Shown: one piece after another, positions 48,960-59,783 of the stretch
Position numbering within the stretch: the first letter of the stretch is position 1
How the letters are laid out: each line of letters starts with the position of its first letter
Assembly: GCA_019802505.1 (NCBI GenBank)
Contig: JAFMOC010000519.1
Span: forward strand, 124,001 to 188,000
From: Corydoras sp. C115
Taxonomy: Eukaryota; Chordata; Actinopteri; Siluriformes; Callichthyidae
Length of the DNA: 64,000 bases
Direction of reading: 5' to 3'
Made by a program: the position numbers and the translations under genes
Notes under the pieces: model-generated
The model's database searches: none
The model's input: only the letters and a program-made list of their open reading frames with translations
What the model was told of the DNA's origin: nothing

Positions 48960-49530
48960 GTGAGTAAAGTTTTATTTGGACGTAGGGCGAAGTTCGGTTA
49001 GAAAATGGTAGTTTTATGCGAGAGAAGCGCAAGTAAGTTAGGTTATAAAATGGAGGCAGGCAGGCAGGCAGGGTGTGAGAGGCGCTGTCCAGCATTAGCA
49101 TTTCAGCAACGGAGATCAGGACCACGGCTAACTCACGCGCTCTCTCCTACAAATTAACTCCTAACTTCAGGGCTTTATAGTCAGGGGAATGTTTTAATCG
49201 CCAAAGTATCATTCAAGCAGGAAAAAAATAAGTTCCAAAGTGAAAAGAACAGCGTTCCGTCGTTATGCTCGTTTGCCAGCTTCTTCCGGAAAAGTCGCTA
49301 AAGTTAGTTTAGGGCTTAGTTTATCGTTCCGACAATTGACTATCACGATACTAACAGTGTATCGTCACTTGTGATACATAGACAACGCGTTTTGAAATGT
49401 TTACAATGAAGTTTTGCAAACTTAAAACGAGTTGTAGCTCATCCGGGTCCTTATGTTTTAAACGGCATGTGTGTTTTGCGGACAGACAGTGCACGTGAAG
49501 AAATGCAGAGCAAGGTCACGGTGTTCCAGA

Positions 49531-49801
49531 CACGTTCCTCAGGCCTCTAGCACACTTTTTGTTCAATCACACGTCAGCACGATCGGTTCCATGACAAGTG
49601 GGGTGATGGGAGTTGATTTCGTCATGCGTCTTGATCATTTCACATCAGATGGATTCATTAAATGCAACAGGTCAAATACATTCATTTCTTAACTTCCGCT
49701 TAATCCTCTACTAGAGACGCGCAGGGGGGGGGTGTATTAGGGTTCCGCATGCCCATCCTGGGTGCTGGGCTTATACACCCAGGAAAGGGCGCCTCACTCC
49801 A

Positions 49802-49834
<33 letters not shown>

Positions 49835-50510
49835 TATAGGGCAATTTAGAGCATTCAGTGTACCTTGAATCCATGTTTTTGGACTGTGGGAGGAAACCCA
49901 CAAAGAAACGGAAAGAACAAACACGTTCCCCAGGCCTCTAGCACACTTCTGGTTCAATCACACGTCAGCACGATCAGTTCCATGACAAGTGGGGTGATGG
50001 ATGTTGGTTTCGTCATGCGTCTTGATCATTTCAGATCAGATGGATTAATTAAATGCAACAGGTCAAATACATTAATTCATAAACTTCCGCTTAATCCTCT
50101 GCTATGGATGGGGGGGGGGGTGTTAGGGTTCCCCATGCCTATCCAGGGGAGAAAGTTTTGGGCACTGGGCATATACACCCAGGACGGGGTGTCTCACTCC
50201 AAACACACACACACACACACACACACTATAGGGGGCAATTTAGAGCATTCAATTTACCTTGAATCCATGTTTTTGGACTGTGGGAGGAAAGTGGAGAACC
50301 TGGAGGAAACCCACAAAGTCACGGAAAGAACAAACACGTTCCTCAGGCCTCTAGCACACCTTTTGTTTAATCAAACGTCGGCACGATCGGTTCCATGACA
50401 AGTGGGGTGATGGGTGTTGGTTTCGTCATGCGTCATGATAATTTCAGATCAGATGGATTAATTAAATGCAACATGTCAAATACATTCATTTATTAACTTC
50501 TGCTTAATCC
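49531..50510. repeat. Three-copy tandem repeat (about 390-415 bp unit) including SINE fragments
   Basis: CACGTTCCTCAGGCCTCTAG begins copies at 49531, 49922 and 50335. Each continues with CAGCACGATCGGTTCCATGA and TCAGATGGATT; copies 1 and 2 also carry a reversed GGCGGCACGG-SINE fragment with an expanded (CA)n tract (49804-49832, 50202-50225), while copy 3 ends before it. Confidence 0.9.
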
Positions 50511-51019
50511 ATAAACCATGTATCTGAGCAATTTGTATATTACAAATCTTTAAACATCAATATGGGCTTTTGCATTTGGCCTGGAAAGTCCACACTTTAG
50601 CATTGGAACTTTATTACACCAGGGATCAGTTTATGCAGTAAAAATGAGAACCCCATAAACCATATTTCTTAACTTTGGGAATAAATGTAAAGCAAAAAGT
50701 AAAAAAGAAACTGGTTATTTTCAAATCAGAAAGAATTCAACACTAGTTACTAACAACTGCATAGCTACTTTTGTAATAAGCTTTACAAAAGCTTATATTG
50801 TAATAATATCATTTCATCTTAAAACCACCATACCCTTGAGTGTTATTTATTTTAGTTATTCACATGAAATATAGTTACAATGGATTATGTAGATATACTG
50901 TGACGGGAGTATTGAAAAAGTACATGGCAGGATGTGATTGGGCATGACTAATTTATAACTGAGCTAGGTATATTTTCTTTAGTTTCAGGAAAAATACAGC
51001 CATAGTAGATTTTTAGTGC

Positions 51020-51021
<2 letters not shown>

Positions 51022-51100
<79 letters not shown>
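51022..51100. repeat. (TA)n microsatellite
   Basis: About 39 TA units in REST intron 1. Confidence 0.97.
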
Positions 51101-51105
<5 letters not shown>

Positions 51106-51873
51106 TTGTTCATGTGTGGCACAGTGGTGCTGTGATTACTGATCTTACCTCACAACAGGAAGGTCCTGGTCTTCTATGTGTAAAGTCGTCACATGGTTAA
51201 ATCCGCATGAGTTTCTTCTTCGAAATTCCTTCCTAAATACCAATATATGCTAGAAGGTGAACTGGAGATATGATGGTGTGAAAGAACTATTGTAACTAAA
51301 GAACTACTGTTAGGTTCAATATCTCGAGCCAACCAAACAGCAACAGTAAATTTTAGATTAAAATCTCAAGTTGACCCAGCCAGCTACTCAGTCAGGAAAC
51401 AAACACACTGACAGCCAGAAACCTCTGTCCAGATGCTGGAGCCTTTTGAGTGCTCGAGTACAAATGTATGGGAAGAAAATATTTTGATTTTATTGTAATT
51501 TACAGCCTGTTAAGATAAATGAAAAACAAGGGCGTAAGTCGTTCGACAGGTGTGGGCGTAAAAATCCCACTGTTCAATACAATATGTACGAACAAGCAGA
51601 AACTAAGTTTTGGCCTTGTTTCTTAGAACAAAAAAAAGAACTGAGTAAAACAAGGCAATTAAGATCTTGATAGGGAATGGGGAATTTTCCAAATTTGAGA
51701 AAATTGTGTGTGATTCTAAATGATTCTAAATGATACAAACATTAAAGCTTATACTAAACCAGAGGTGCCCAGTATGTCGATCACGACTGACCGGTCGATC
51801 ACACAGTGCATGTTGGTAGATCGCTATGGATCCCTTCACAGGTTTGAGAAAAATGTCTTATCAGCGCTTTTAT

Positions 51874-51966
51874 GCACAGTATTGGAAGCACTTATACATA
51901 CTGTGCACAGTATTGGAAGCACTTATACATACTGTGCACAGTATTGGAAGCACTTATACATACTGT
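51874..51966. repeat. 31-bp tandem repeat, three exact copies
   Basis: GCACAGTATTGGAAGCACTT and the rest of the unit repeat at 51874, 51905 and 51936 without change. Confidence 0.95.
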
Positions 51967-52314
51967 GTGTCATTCTGAATCGCGATCTTTATCCTCGTGC
52001 AAGTAACCTCTGCTCTTCCCGCCTCTCTCTTTCTATTCCCAAAACTGCTGCGGGGCCACGCCCCTATCACTCAATCACATCTAATTTAAATGTTACATTA
52101 AAACTGCTTATAAAGGTGGGCAGGTCAATGTAATTGACTGGCGTACTGCTACCATAACAATCAATTATTATTACCACTTCCCAGCATGCCTTGCATCCGC
52201 GTTATATGTCTTCTATGTTTTGTGCTTTTATTAATGTTTGTGTTCTGTTTGGGGGAATGCGGATCACAGGGATTGTTGTACACTTGTGCTGTTTCCTGTG
52301 TGTGTGTTTTCTCC

Positions 52315-52540
52315 TTCATCCATCCATCCAGTATCTTCCGCTTTATCCTCAACTAGGGTCGCGTGGGGTGTTCCCCATGCCCAGCCAGGGGAGAATGTCT
52401 CGGGTGCTGGGCAGATACACCCAGGACAGGGCGCAATCCGTCGCTGGGCACATACTCACACAGACACGCACACAAACACACTTTATATGGGGCAATTTGG
52501 AGAATTCAATTGATTCATGTTTTTGGACTGTTGGAGGACA
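52315..52540 (-). mobile_element. GGCGGCACGG-family SINE fragment nested in the hAT
   Basis: Reversed 3' two-thirds (CATCCATCCATCCAGTATCT to TTGGACTGTTGGAGGA); head absent where the hAT-B fragment begins. Confidence 0.85.
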
Positions 52541-52545
52541 TGGGT

Positions 52546-53340
52546 CAATAAATGTCTGGTTTTATTTACAGTATGAGTTTAAGGCATCTAGTTTAAGGCC
52601 CAAAGAGCAATTAAACACTTTCACAATATGTAGCATTTTGTGTAAAAAGATACTAATTTACACAAATTTGAGTAGCTCTAATACCTAATCCACGTCTAAA
52701 TGCAATTCATCCTATCTCCCATAGAGTGCAGTGTCTTCACTCATACTTTGTCAGAAAATTAAACCTTAATCATTTATTACCACCATTTTGTACAAGTTGT
52801 ATGTATTTAAAAAGCACATTTAAACACTGCTTAAGCTAATTAAACCAAAATAAAAAGTAACACACATTCTCCTGTTCACTGTCATTATCAAATTAACAAC
52901 CTGCTGAGCTCCTTCATCCTCATCGGTGACTCCAACATGTTTCTGTTTCCGGTGGTGTATCATCACCGTGGTGCTCCGTGCAGGTCAAATCATTTTCGCA
53001 GAGTTTGCATGTTACACATTCTTTAGTTGTGTGAAGCCTTCCCACACGTTTGATGATTTAAGCCGAAGTTTTTTTTTTTCTGCGTCAGCTATGTTTAATT
53101 TGTAGAATTTATTAAACTTTGTTAAACTTGTTTAGCAGATTCTGCCTCCGCCTCGTTCTGTTCAACCCGCTCTTATTATTTTTTTTCAGCATTGTGGAAG
53201 CACTGAAGGTGACGTAAGCAGTTACGACCTTGCGAATAACGCATAAATCGTGCGACACAACGAATCGATAATGAAATATGTTGTCAACGCTTTTTATAAT
53301 CATTTTTTGTCAATTTTATCGATTCGTTGTTGCAGACCTA
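52546..53340 (-). mobile_element. hAT family B fragment with decayed BED finger
   Basis: Collinear with 13050-13875: ATAAATGTCTGGTTTTATTT at the left, ATTCGTTGTTGCAGACCTA at the right. On the minus strand CVTCKLCENDL and, one frame over, RSTTVMIHHRKQKH make up a BED finger interrupted by a frameshift. The left end of the element is missing. Confidence 0.75.
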
Positions 53341-53710
53341 CAATATTTGTAAACCAGTTATAATATTAAAGCTTAAAAAAAAGATGAATCCTGGTAGATT
53401 ACGATGACCTGTGCACTGGAAAAAGTAGATCTCGGGTCAGAAAAGTGTGGGCACACCTGTACTAAACTATGCATAATGACTCCAAGTTCAAGTTATTTAT
53501 TTATATAGCACTTTTTACAACAGTACATTGTCACAAAGCAGCTTTACAGAATGGAATACAAGTACCCAATTATGTAATTTATCAATCTGCTTATATATAT
53601 TCAGGATAACATCCAATTAAAAACCTTTCAATTTCCTCTATAACTTCATGTATCATTCAAAACAGTTCCTGCCAAAAATAAATGCCCATGAGCAATTAAG
53701 ACCTTATACC

Positions 53711-54040
53711 TCTATTTATCCTCTATTAGGGTCGCAGTGGGGTTCCCCATGCCCATCCAGGGGAGAACGTCTCGGGCGCTGGGCAGATAGACCCAGGACA
53801 GGGTGCCAATCCATCGCTGGGCACACACTCACTCACACAGACACTCTCTATTTGGGGCAATTTTTGAGAATTCAATTCACCTTGATCCATGTTTTTGGAC
53901 TGTGGGAGGGAACCGGAGAACCCGGAGGAAACCCACGCAGACACAGGGAGAACATGGAAAATCTACCCAGATGGGGATTCGAACCGGGAATCCCTAGCGC
54001 TGAGAGGCGAACGTGCTAACCACTAAGCCACCGTGCCGCC
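53711..54040 (-). mobile_element. GGCGGCACGG-family SINE with 12-bp target duplication
   Basis: 330 bp, reversed. AGACCTTATACC at 53699-53710 and 54041-54052 is a perfect target duplication. A and B boxes are intact. Lies about 0.9 kb before REST coding exon 2. Confidence 0.94.
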
Positions 54041-54960
54041 AGACCTTATACCATCCAAGTAAATAACTAATGGTATTAATATTGTAATTAAAGAACTTAC
54101 TTAATCCTCTTTCAAAACAAATATTTGTTCATTAAACCACACACCATCCAAAGTTCGTAGTGCATCTTTAAACAGCACTTAAATTTCTCAGCCAATTGAA
54201 GACATTTCCCTTTACTGAACTTACCTGTTTTTTTTATTTAATTTAAATATAAATTTTTATGTTGAAAAGTTTAAATTAAACAAAAAGTCTACCACAGGCC
54301 ACTCTTAAAAATAGCCTGTTAAGGAAAAACAACAAAATAAATGGTAAATTGATATAAAATAAATTCTAAAAACGACATTTTTTTTTCTTTTTCTTGGAAA
54401 TAGTTGAAAGGTTTGTGGAGAGGGGAAAAAAAGACTGATGACTGCTTGTGGTTTAAGACAAAGATTAACTTACAAAACCACTACACTGAAAGTTTTGTTT
54501 TTTGCATGTGTTTTAAGGGGCTTTAGCTAGTTTCTGGTTCTTTCTTATCTAACAGAAGAGAATTTGACCCTTTGTGTTATCTCGTAGCACTGTAATAGTC
54601 TAGCGTTTGTTTTGTTTTTCTTCACTTTAAATAAATTAAAGCTTAACATGGGGCATTTTAAATCCCATCCTTATGTTAAGAATAAAAATACCACACTTTT
54701 ATGAAAATGAAATTCCTAAAAAGGTGATTTATTACTTTTAAGTGCAGAAAAAACTTGCACAGTGTTTGACAGAAATAATTATACAGGAATTGGGTCATAG
54801 AGCTAAAGGGTATTCTCCAGCAAATACATGCAAATAGTGTAATAAGTAATTTTTTCCACTGTATAAATATGAGAATTAAACCCGTCTTTGGTAATATATT
54901 GTATTAATTTATATAATGTAATAACTTAACTCTACATGTTTCTTACCCAGGTGATTGAGC

Positions 54961-55849
54961 ATGGCCGCTCAGCCAGTGTTTACCCTCTCTACGGGCATGT
55001 ATGTGCCCTCTGGAGGTGTTCCATTGCCTGTGGACAGCCCTGAGCTTAGTGAAATCCCACGCACCGATCTGCCCTCGCCTCAGCTGGTCATGCTTGCAAA
55101 CGTGGCCCTGAGTTCAGAGACTGCACCTGAAGAGGAGAAGCAGATGGTTGAACTTAAAAATGTCAGTACCTGTGACTTCTCATATAGTGATGATGAGAAC
55201 ATGGTCCAGTACAGCTATGAGGAGGTAGTTGAAAACATGTATGAAAACCCAGTCATTGTGGAAAAAGTTTCTGAAAACGTCCCTGAGCCTGTGAAGACAC
55301 CCAAGCCAACAGACCTCTCGCACAAAGCTCCCGTGAGCTCGGAACAATCTGAGATCAACCAGAATGAAACAGCTACGACCAATACAGCCGGGTTGGAGTC
55401 AATCAAAAAAAAGAAGAAGCCCTTCTTTTGCAAACCGTGCCACTTTCAAGCTGAATGCGAGGAGGAATTTGTGCAGCACATTCGTGTCCACAGCGCCAAG
55501 AAGCTGATTGCTGAAAAGACAGGGAGCGGAAATTCTGACGATGAGCAGCCCAGTCCGGCGCCACTGAAACCTCAGGAAAACTGTGTAAAGGGAGTGATCC
55601 GATGTGAACGGTGCGGCTACAACACTAACCGCTACGACCACTACGTGGCACATTTGAAACACCACAAGAGTGAAGGCGATGAGCAACGAGTGTTCAAGTG
55701 CATTATTTGTCCCTATTCTACTGTCAGTCAGTACCACTGGAAGAAGCACCTGAGGAACCATTTCCCCAGCAAGCTCTTCACCTGCGACCAGTGCAGCTAC
55801 TTCTCTGACAGGAAGAACAATTACATTCAGCACATTCGCACTCACACCG
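54961..55849 (+). CDS. rest: REST (RE1-silencing transcription factor), first coding exon
   Basis: REST binds the 21-bp RE1/NRSE element and represses neuronal genes in non-neuronal cells. The exon starts at 54951 after TTCTTACCCAG; the first ATG (54961, context AGCATGG) is taken as start. The exon gives residues 1-296 plus one base. SPQLVMLANVAL (about 39-50) matches the conserved N-terminal segment associated with Sin3 recruitment. P116-T-D-L-S120 is an exact PxDLS motif. C2H2 fingers: ZF1 155-177, ZF2 213-235, ZF3 245-267, ZF4 273-295; spacing and sequence match the REST DNA-binding domain, including the long gap between ZF1 and ZF2. Donor CACACCG|GTAAGC. Confidence 0.97.
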
Positions 55850-56095
55850 GTAAGCCGCCACCACCAGCAAGACATGTGTATCTGTTACCTTAGTTCAGTT
55901 TTATGCATGACATTTCACCTGCAATAAAGAAATAATTTTAGTAATGGTTACCATTTTATCAAACCTCCCACAACAACAAACCCATTTGTATTGAAACCCA
56001 TTGTATTTTGACCCTTAACACATCACATACATCAAGGTGAGAACTGTGCTTCTAAATTTGCAATATCCCTAACTTTGCCAATACTTGTTTTTCAG
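55850..56095. other. REST intron 2
   Basis: Short, 246-bp intron, GTAAGC to TTTTTCAG, phase 1, no features inside. Confidence 0.9.
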
Positions 56096-56179
56096 GGGAG
56101 CGTCCTTTCCGGTGTACTTTCTGTGACTACTCGAGCTCACAAAAGACTCATTTGACTAGACACATCAGAACACACTCTG
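56096..56179 (+). CDS. rest: REST exon encoding zinc finger 5
   Basis: 84-nt exon, phase 1 on both sides, encoding residues 297-324 plus flanking split Gly codons. It is exactly one C2H2 finger, ZF5 (301-323, FRCTFCDYSSSQKTHLTRHI and on). The length is a multiple of three, so skipping it would remove ZF5 in frame; a human splice form lacking ZF5 is known and is reported to reach the nucleus poorly. Too short to appear as an ORF. Confidence 0.97.
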
Positions 56180-57921
56180 GTAAGTTTTTGTCAGACTCCG
56201 ATCATGTCATTTTCAATGATGTCTGAATATTTATAAACCTTTTTCTATTTTTTATGTGTGAACTTTGAAGTAAATGAATGAAAACCCTTTTAAATAAGTA
56301 AGAGAAAATTATGTTACTTGATTCTTTAAAGAGAAAATTATAGTCAGGTGGGATAACAATCAGGTTTGCGTGAAATATATTAATTTCTTGTGGGGATCAT
56401 AAATGTTCTCAAAACTATCTCTGTAGAGTTTGGATCCATAGTCAGATTAGCACTCCTGCTGCACCTTAATAAAATTACCACATATAGTCCTTCGTTTGAT
56501 TAGTTCAATCGGGTATTTTTAATTGACATGATGATATCATGTGTCATGTTTATGCAGAAATATAAAACATTTAAATGGGTTTACAATCCCAGAGGTGCTG
56601 TCTTATCCTGTATTTTTCGATTGATTTAAGGTTCATTATCAGAGATCAAGTTTTTTTTCAATAAATCCTGACCTCTGTGTAGATATTTCCAAAATATTTA
56701 ATTAAACATAAATGATTACCTAAAGATATCACATGACATACATCTAACCTATACGAACTTTGAGATAACGCTTAACAAATACAATTTGTACAAGGGTTAA
56801 CAGCGATCCCACAATATACACACATTTTTGACAATTTTAAGTAAATGTATATATTTTTGCTTTTTACCTTTTTACCCAGCATTATTGACTATAAAGAGCG
56901 ATAAACTATCCATCCATCCACTATCTTCTGCTTTATCTTATATTAGGGTTGCGGGGGGGGGGGGGTTCCCCATGCCCATCCAGGGGAGAACGTTTCAGGC
57001 GCTGGGCAGATACACTCAGGACATGACACACTCACTCACACAGACACGCACACATACACACTCTATATCTTTATCCATGTTTTTGCACTGTGGGAGGAAA
57101 CCGGAGAACCCGGAGGAAACCCACGCGGGCATTTGAACCGGGAACATTTGAATTTGAAATTGGGCATTTGAACCGGGAACCCCTAGCACTGAGAGGCGAA
57201 CGTGCTAACCACTAAGCCACTGTGCCGCCACAATAAACTATATTAAGGAATTATACTGGGTGCACAGAACCTTATGTTCAATGACATTGTTAAAGTTCTG
57301 CGTAAAATGTTGTTTCAAATTTTTTGACCAAACCTTGTTATATTTACAGAAGAGTGTGACTTGGAATCAATTCCACTTTACGTTGGAGTAGGGGGTAGTC
57401 TCTTACAATGTTTATGTCAATTTAATGTCAGTTTAATGTCAATAAGTGTACACATCATCCACCATTTTTAGCAAATCATATAACACGAAGTGGAACTGCT
57501 TTCTACTAAAATTGAGGAGACACTCTCTAAGAAATAAAATATGAAATTGTACATTTGTTAGCATGATGTAAGCAACAGCTCAAAGTTGTCACAATAATAA
57601 AAGATTTTCTTTTTCATTTTAAGTTACTTAATTTATTTAATGTTGTATTGTTGTAAATTAATTATTTATAGTGCTAACACTGAGGAGTATGGTAAGAAAG
57701 AAACATGGGTTTTAGTATTACTGTTATTTGTTGCTCAGCCAACTAGGACTGTTGACCATCACTGAACCCTTTTTTCTTTTGTTCCATGCCATCAGGATAA
57801 AATGGTAAAAGGTTTGTACTCTTTTGCGTGATGTTTCTATCACATTTGTTTTTCTACATGATGTCTATAACATATTATATTACTTTATTAAGTTTAAATC
57901 TTCATTATGCTCCTGTAACAG
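56180..57921. other. REST intron 3
   Basis: 1.7 kb, GTAAGT to CTGTAACAG. In mammals the neural exon that produces REST4 lies in the matching intron. I see no convincing equivalent; the best acceptor-like site is at 57349/57350. The intron holds one SINE (56910-57232). Confidence 0.8.
56910..57232 (-). mobile_element. GGCGGCACGG-family SINE in REST intron 3
   Basis: Reversed. ATAAACTAT at 56901-56909 and 57233-57241 is a target duplication of at least 9 bp. It carries a G-run of 12 near 56954 and a small internal duplication (GCATTTGAACCGGGAAC twice, about 57130-57180). Confidence 0.9.
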
Positions 57922-59783
57922 GTGAAAGGCCATTCAAGTGTGACAGCTGCAGCTATTTGGCAGCTAACCAGCATGAAGTGACCCGCCATGCCAGGCAGGT
58001 ACACAATGGGCCCAAGCCACTCAGCTGCCCATATTGCCAGTACAAAACAGCAGACAGAAGTAATTTTAAAAAGCATGTGGAGCTACATGTAAACCCTCGC
58101 CAGTTCCTCTGCCCTGTCTGCAAATATGCTGCTTCTAAAAAGTGCAACTTGCTGTACCACATCAAGTCAAAGCACCCAGATTGCTCTGACATCACCATGG
58201 ACGTCTCCAGAGTCAGGCTGAGGGTGAAGAAGGTGGACGGGTATGAGTCCAAGGAGGGACAAGAAGAATCTAGTGATGAAGTAGAAAGTGCAGAGCTCAC
58301 AGAGGACACAGATTCAGCTGTTGGCCCAATCAACCTCTCAATCAAGAATAGTGAAGATGCCAGTTTGAATAGCGAAAAGTCATGTGAGAGAAAAGCTGAA
58401 AGGCGGACAACTGCAAGATATGAAGCCATCAAAAAGCTGAAAAACAAAGAAAATGGAAAGAAGGACAAGGAAGTGAAAAAAGTTACTAAAGCTCAGGAGA
58501 AGCTCAGATGTCGAGCCAAACAGGAGGAGAAAATTTCAAAATGCAAAAGTACAAAAGAGAAAGATGCGCCAGGAGAGGAAAGAATGGAGAAAGAAATCAA
58601 TGAGAAGGAAAATAAAAGAAAGGAACAAGAGATGAAGGAAATGGAAAGGATGGGAAGACGGATGAGTGAGCTGAAACAGAAGGAAGAGGAAAGAAAGGAA
58701 AGAGGTAGGCTTGAAGAAGCAATGCGAAAGAAACAGCAGAAAGAGGAGGAAACCAAAAGAGAGAAAGAGAGGCTTGAGAAAGAGAGACTGGAGAAAGAGA
58801 GGCTTGAGAAAGAGAAACTGGAGAAAGAGAGACTAGAGAAAGAGAGACTGGAGAGGCTAGAAAAAGCAAGACTGGAGAAGGAAAGACTGGAGTTGGAGAG
58901 GATGGAGAAAGAGAGAATGAAGAAAGAGCAGCAACGAAAGGAGGAAGAGCAAAGAAAAGAACGAGAAAGACTGGAGAAAGAAAAACAAGAGAAGGAGGAG
59001 AAAGAAAAGAGACTAAGAGAAAAACTGGAGAAGGAGAGGGAGCAGAAAGAACAGCGAGAAAAAGAGCGTCTCCGGAAACTCCAAGGGACTGAGGGGAAGA
59101 AATCATCCAAGAAACAAACAAGAGACTCGCAGAAGGGGGTGGAGCTTAAAAGCAGCGCGGCTAAGCGAAAAGCAGAAAGCTCGCCCCTACCACAGGTGGA
59201 GAAGCGCAAGAAAGTGAAGGTCATGATCGCTCCACCGGTGACTTCACCAGAGCTCCAGGCTTTGAAAGGTCAAAAGAGGACCAGATCTAAAATTGACAAA
59301 GACAGTACAGATAAGATGGGCAAGGTTCGGTCCAAACCTGGTAGACCTTCACTTACTGCCAAGGCTAAAAAAGAGCTTAAGGAAGCTGTGTCGCAGATGC
59401 AGGGAAATCCTAAGCCAGCTGTTCATCAAGCAGTCGCAGCACCAGACATGGAGGTCGACAGTGGCACTGATAGTCCCACGCTGGACCTTTCCAAACCACC
59501 ATGTAGTAAGTCTCAGTGCACCGAGGATGATGAGGGCATCCACAGTCATGACGGAGGAAGCGAGATCAGTGACTGCGTCTCAGAAGTCAGTTATGATTCT
59601 GGGCTTAACGGCAAGCTTCCAGAAACCCCGACAGACGAGCTTCCATCCCCGACGCAGCTCATTAGCCACTTGTGCGTCTTCTGTGACCGCACATTCCCGC
59701 TAGAAATGGACTACAGACGCCACCTCAACCGTCATCTGGTCAATGTGTATTACCTGGACTCTGCTGCGCGGGGGGACAAGTAA
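57922..59783 (+). CDS. rest: REST last coding exon: fingers 6-8, charged linker, CoREST-type C-terminal finger
   Basis: Acceptor CTGTAACAG|GTGAAAGG; encodes residues 325-944, stop TAA at 59781-59783. ZF6 329-352, ZF7 358-380, ZF8 386-409 complete the DNA-binding domain. Then follow an acidic stretch, a very long Glu/Arg/Lys segment (about 543-712), a basic bipartite signal-like KRKAES...EKRKKVKV (739-758), DEGIHS (861-866) and DSGLNG (883-888), matching the two phosphodegron sites through which mammalian REST is ubiquitinated by SCF-beta-TrCP, and the C-terminal finger LCVFC...HLNRH (about 907-929), which in mammals recruits CoREST. Total 944 residues against about 1097 in human; the proline-rich repeats of human REST are absent. 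Residues before 57922 in the ORF are intron. Confidence 0.98.
58758..58862 (+). repeat. 15-bp coding minisatellite in REST (RLEKE units)
   Basis: Alternating units of the type AGGCTTGAGAAAGAG and AGACTGGAGAAAGAG encode RLEKE repeats at residues about 604-638. Near-identical units suggest recent expansion by slippage. Confidence 0.9.

Larger units (their letters stand above)
51760..53459. mobile_element. Composite hAT-type element with perfect 8-bp target duplication
   Basis: Ends CAGAGGTGCCCAGT and, reversed, CAGGTGTGCCCACACTTTTC, with subterminal GTCGATCAC and GTAGATCTCGG pieces. The 8-mer TACTAAAC flanks it exactly (51752-51759 and 53460-53467). Inside are a 31-bp tandem repeat, a reversed SINE (52315-52540) and a fragment of the hAT family seen at 12841. 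No intact transposase. Confidence 0.85.
48960..54950. other. REST intron 1
   Basis: Six kilobases between GTGAGT and TTCTTACCCAG. The first 500 bp remain CpG-bearing. Then come a three-copy tandem repeat (49531-50510), a TA array, a 1.7-kb composite transposon, and a full SINE (53711-54040). 54060-54950 is AT-rich without recognised features. Confidence 0.75.

Noticed and set aside
49560..49600. RE1/NRSE site in REST intron 1 (autoregulation)
   Set aside because: Only the CAGCAC half is present; the GGACAG half and spacing do not match.
51874..51966. CRISPR-like array
   Set aside because: The 31-bp units abut with no spacers, in a vertebrate transposon; a plain tandem repeat.
52191..52688. 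165-residue ORF in REST intron 1
   Set aside because: Runs across hAT, SINE and hAT-B pieces; a chance read-through of unrelated repeats.
58493..59224. Long minus-strand ORFs opposite the last REST exon (also 58597-59121, 57953-58468)
   Set aside because: They are Ser/Phe/Leu-rich mirror images of the GAG/AAG-repeat REST frame and resemble no protein.
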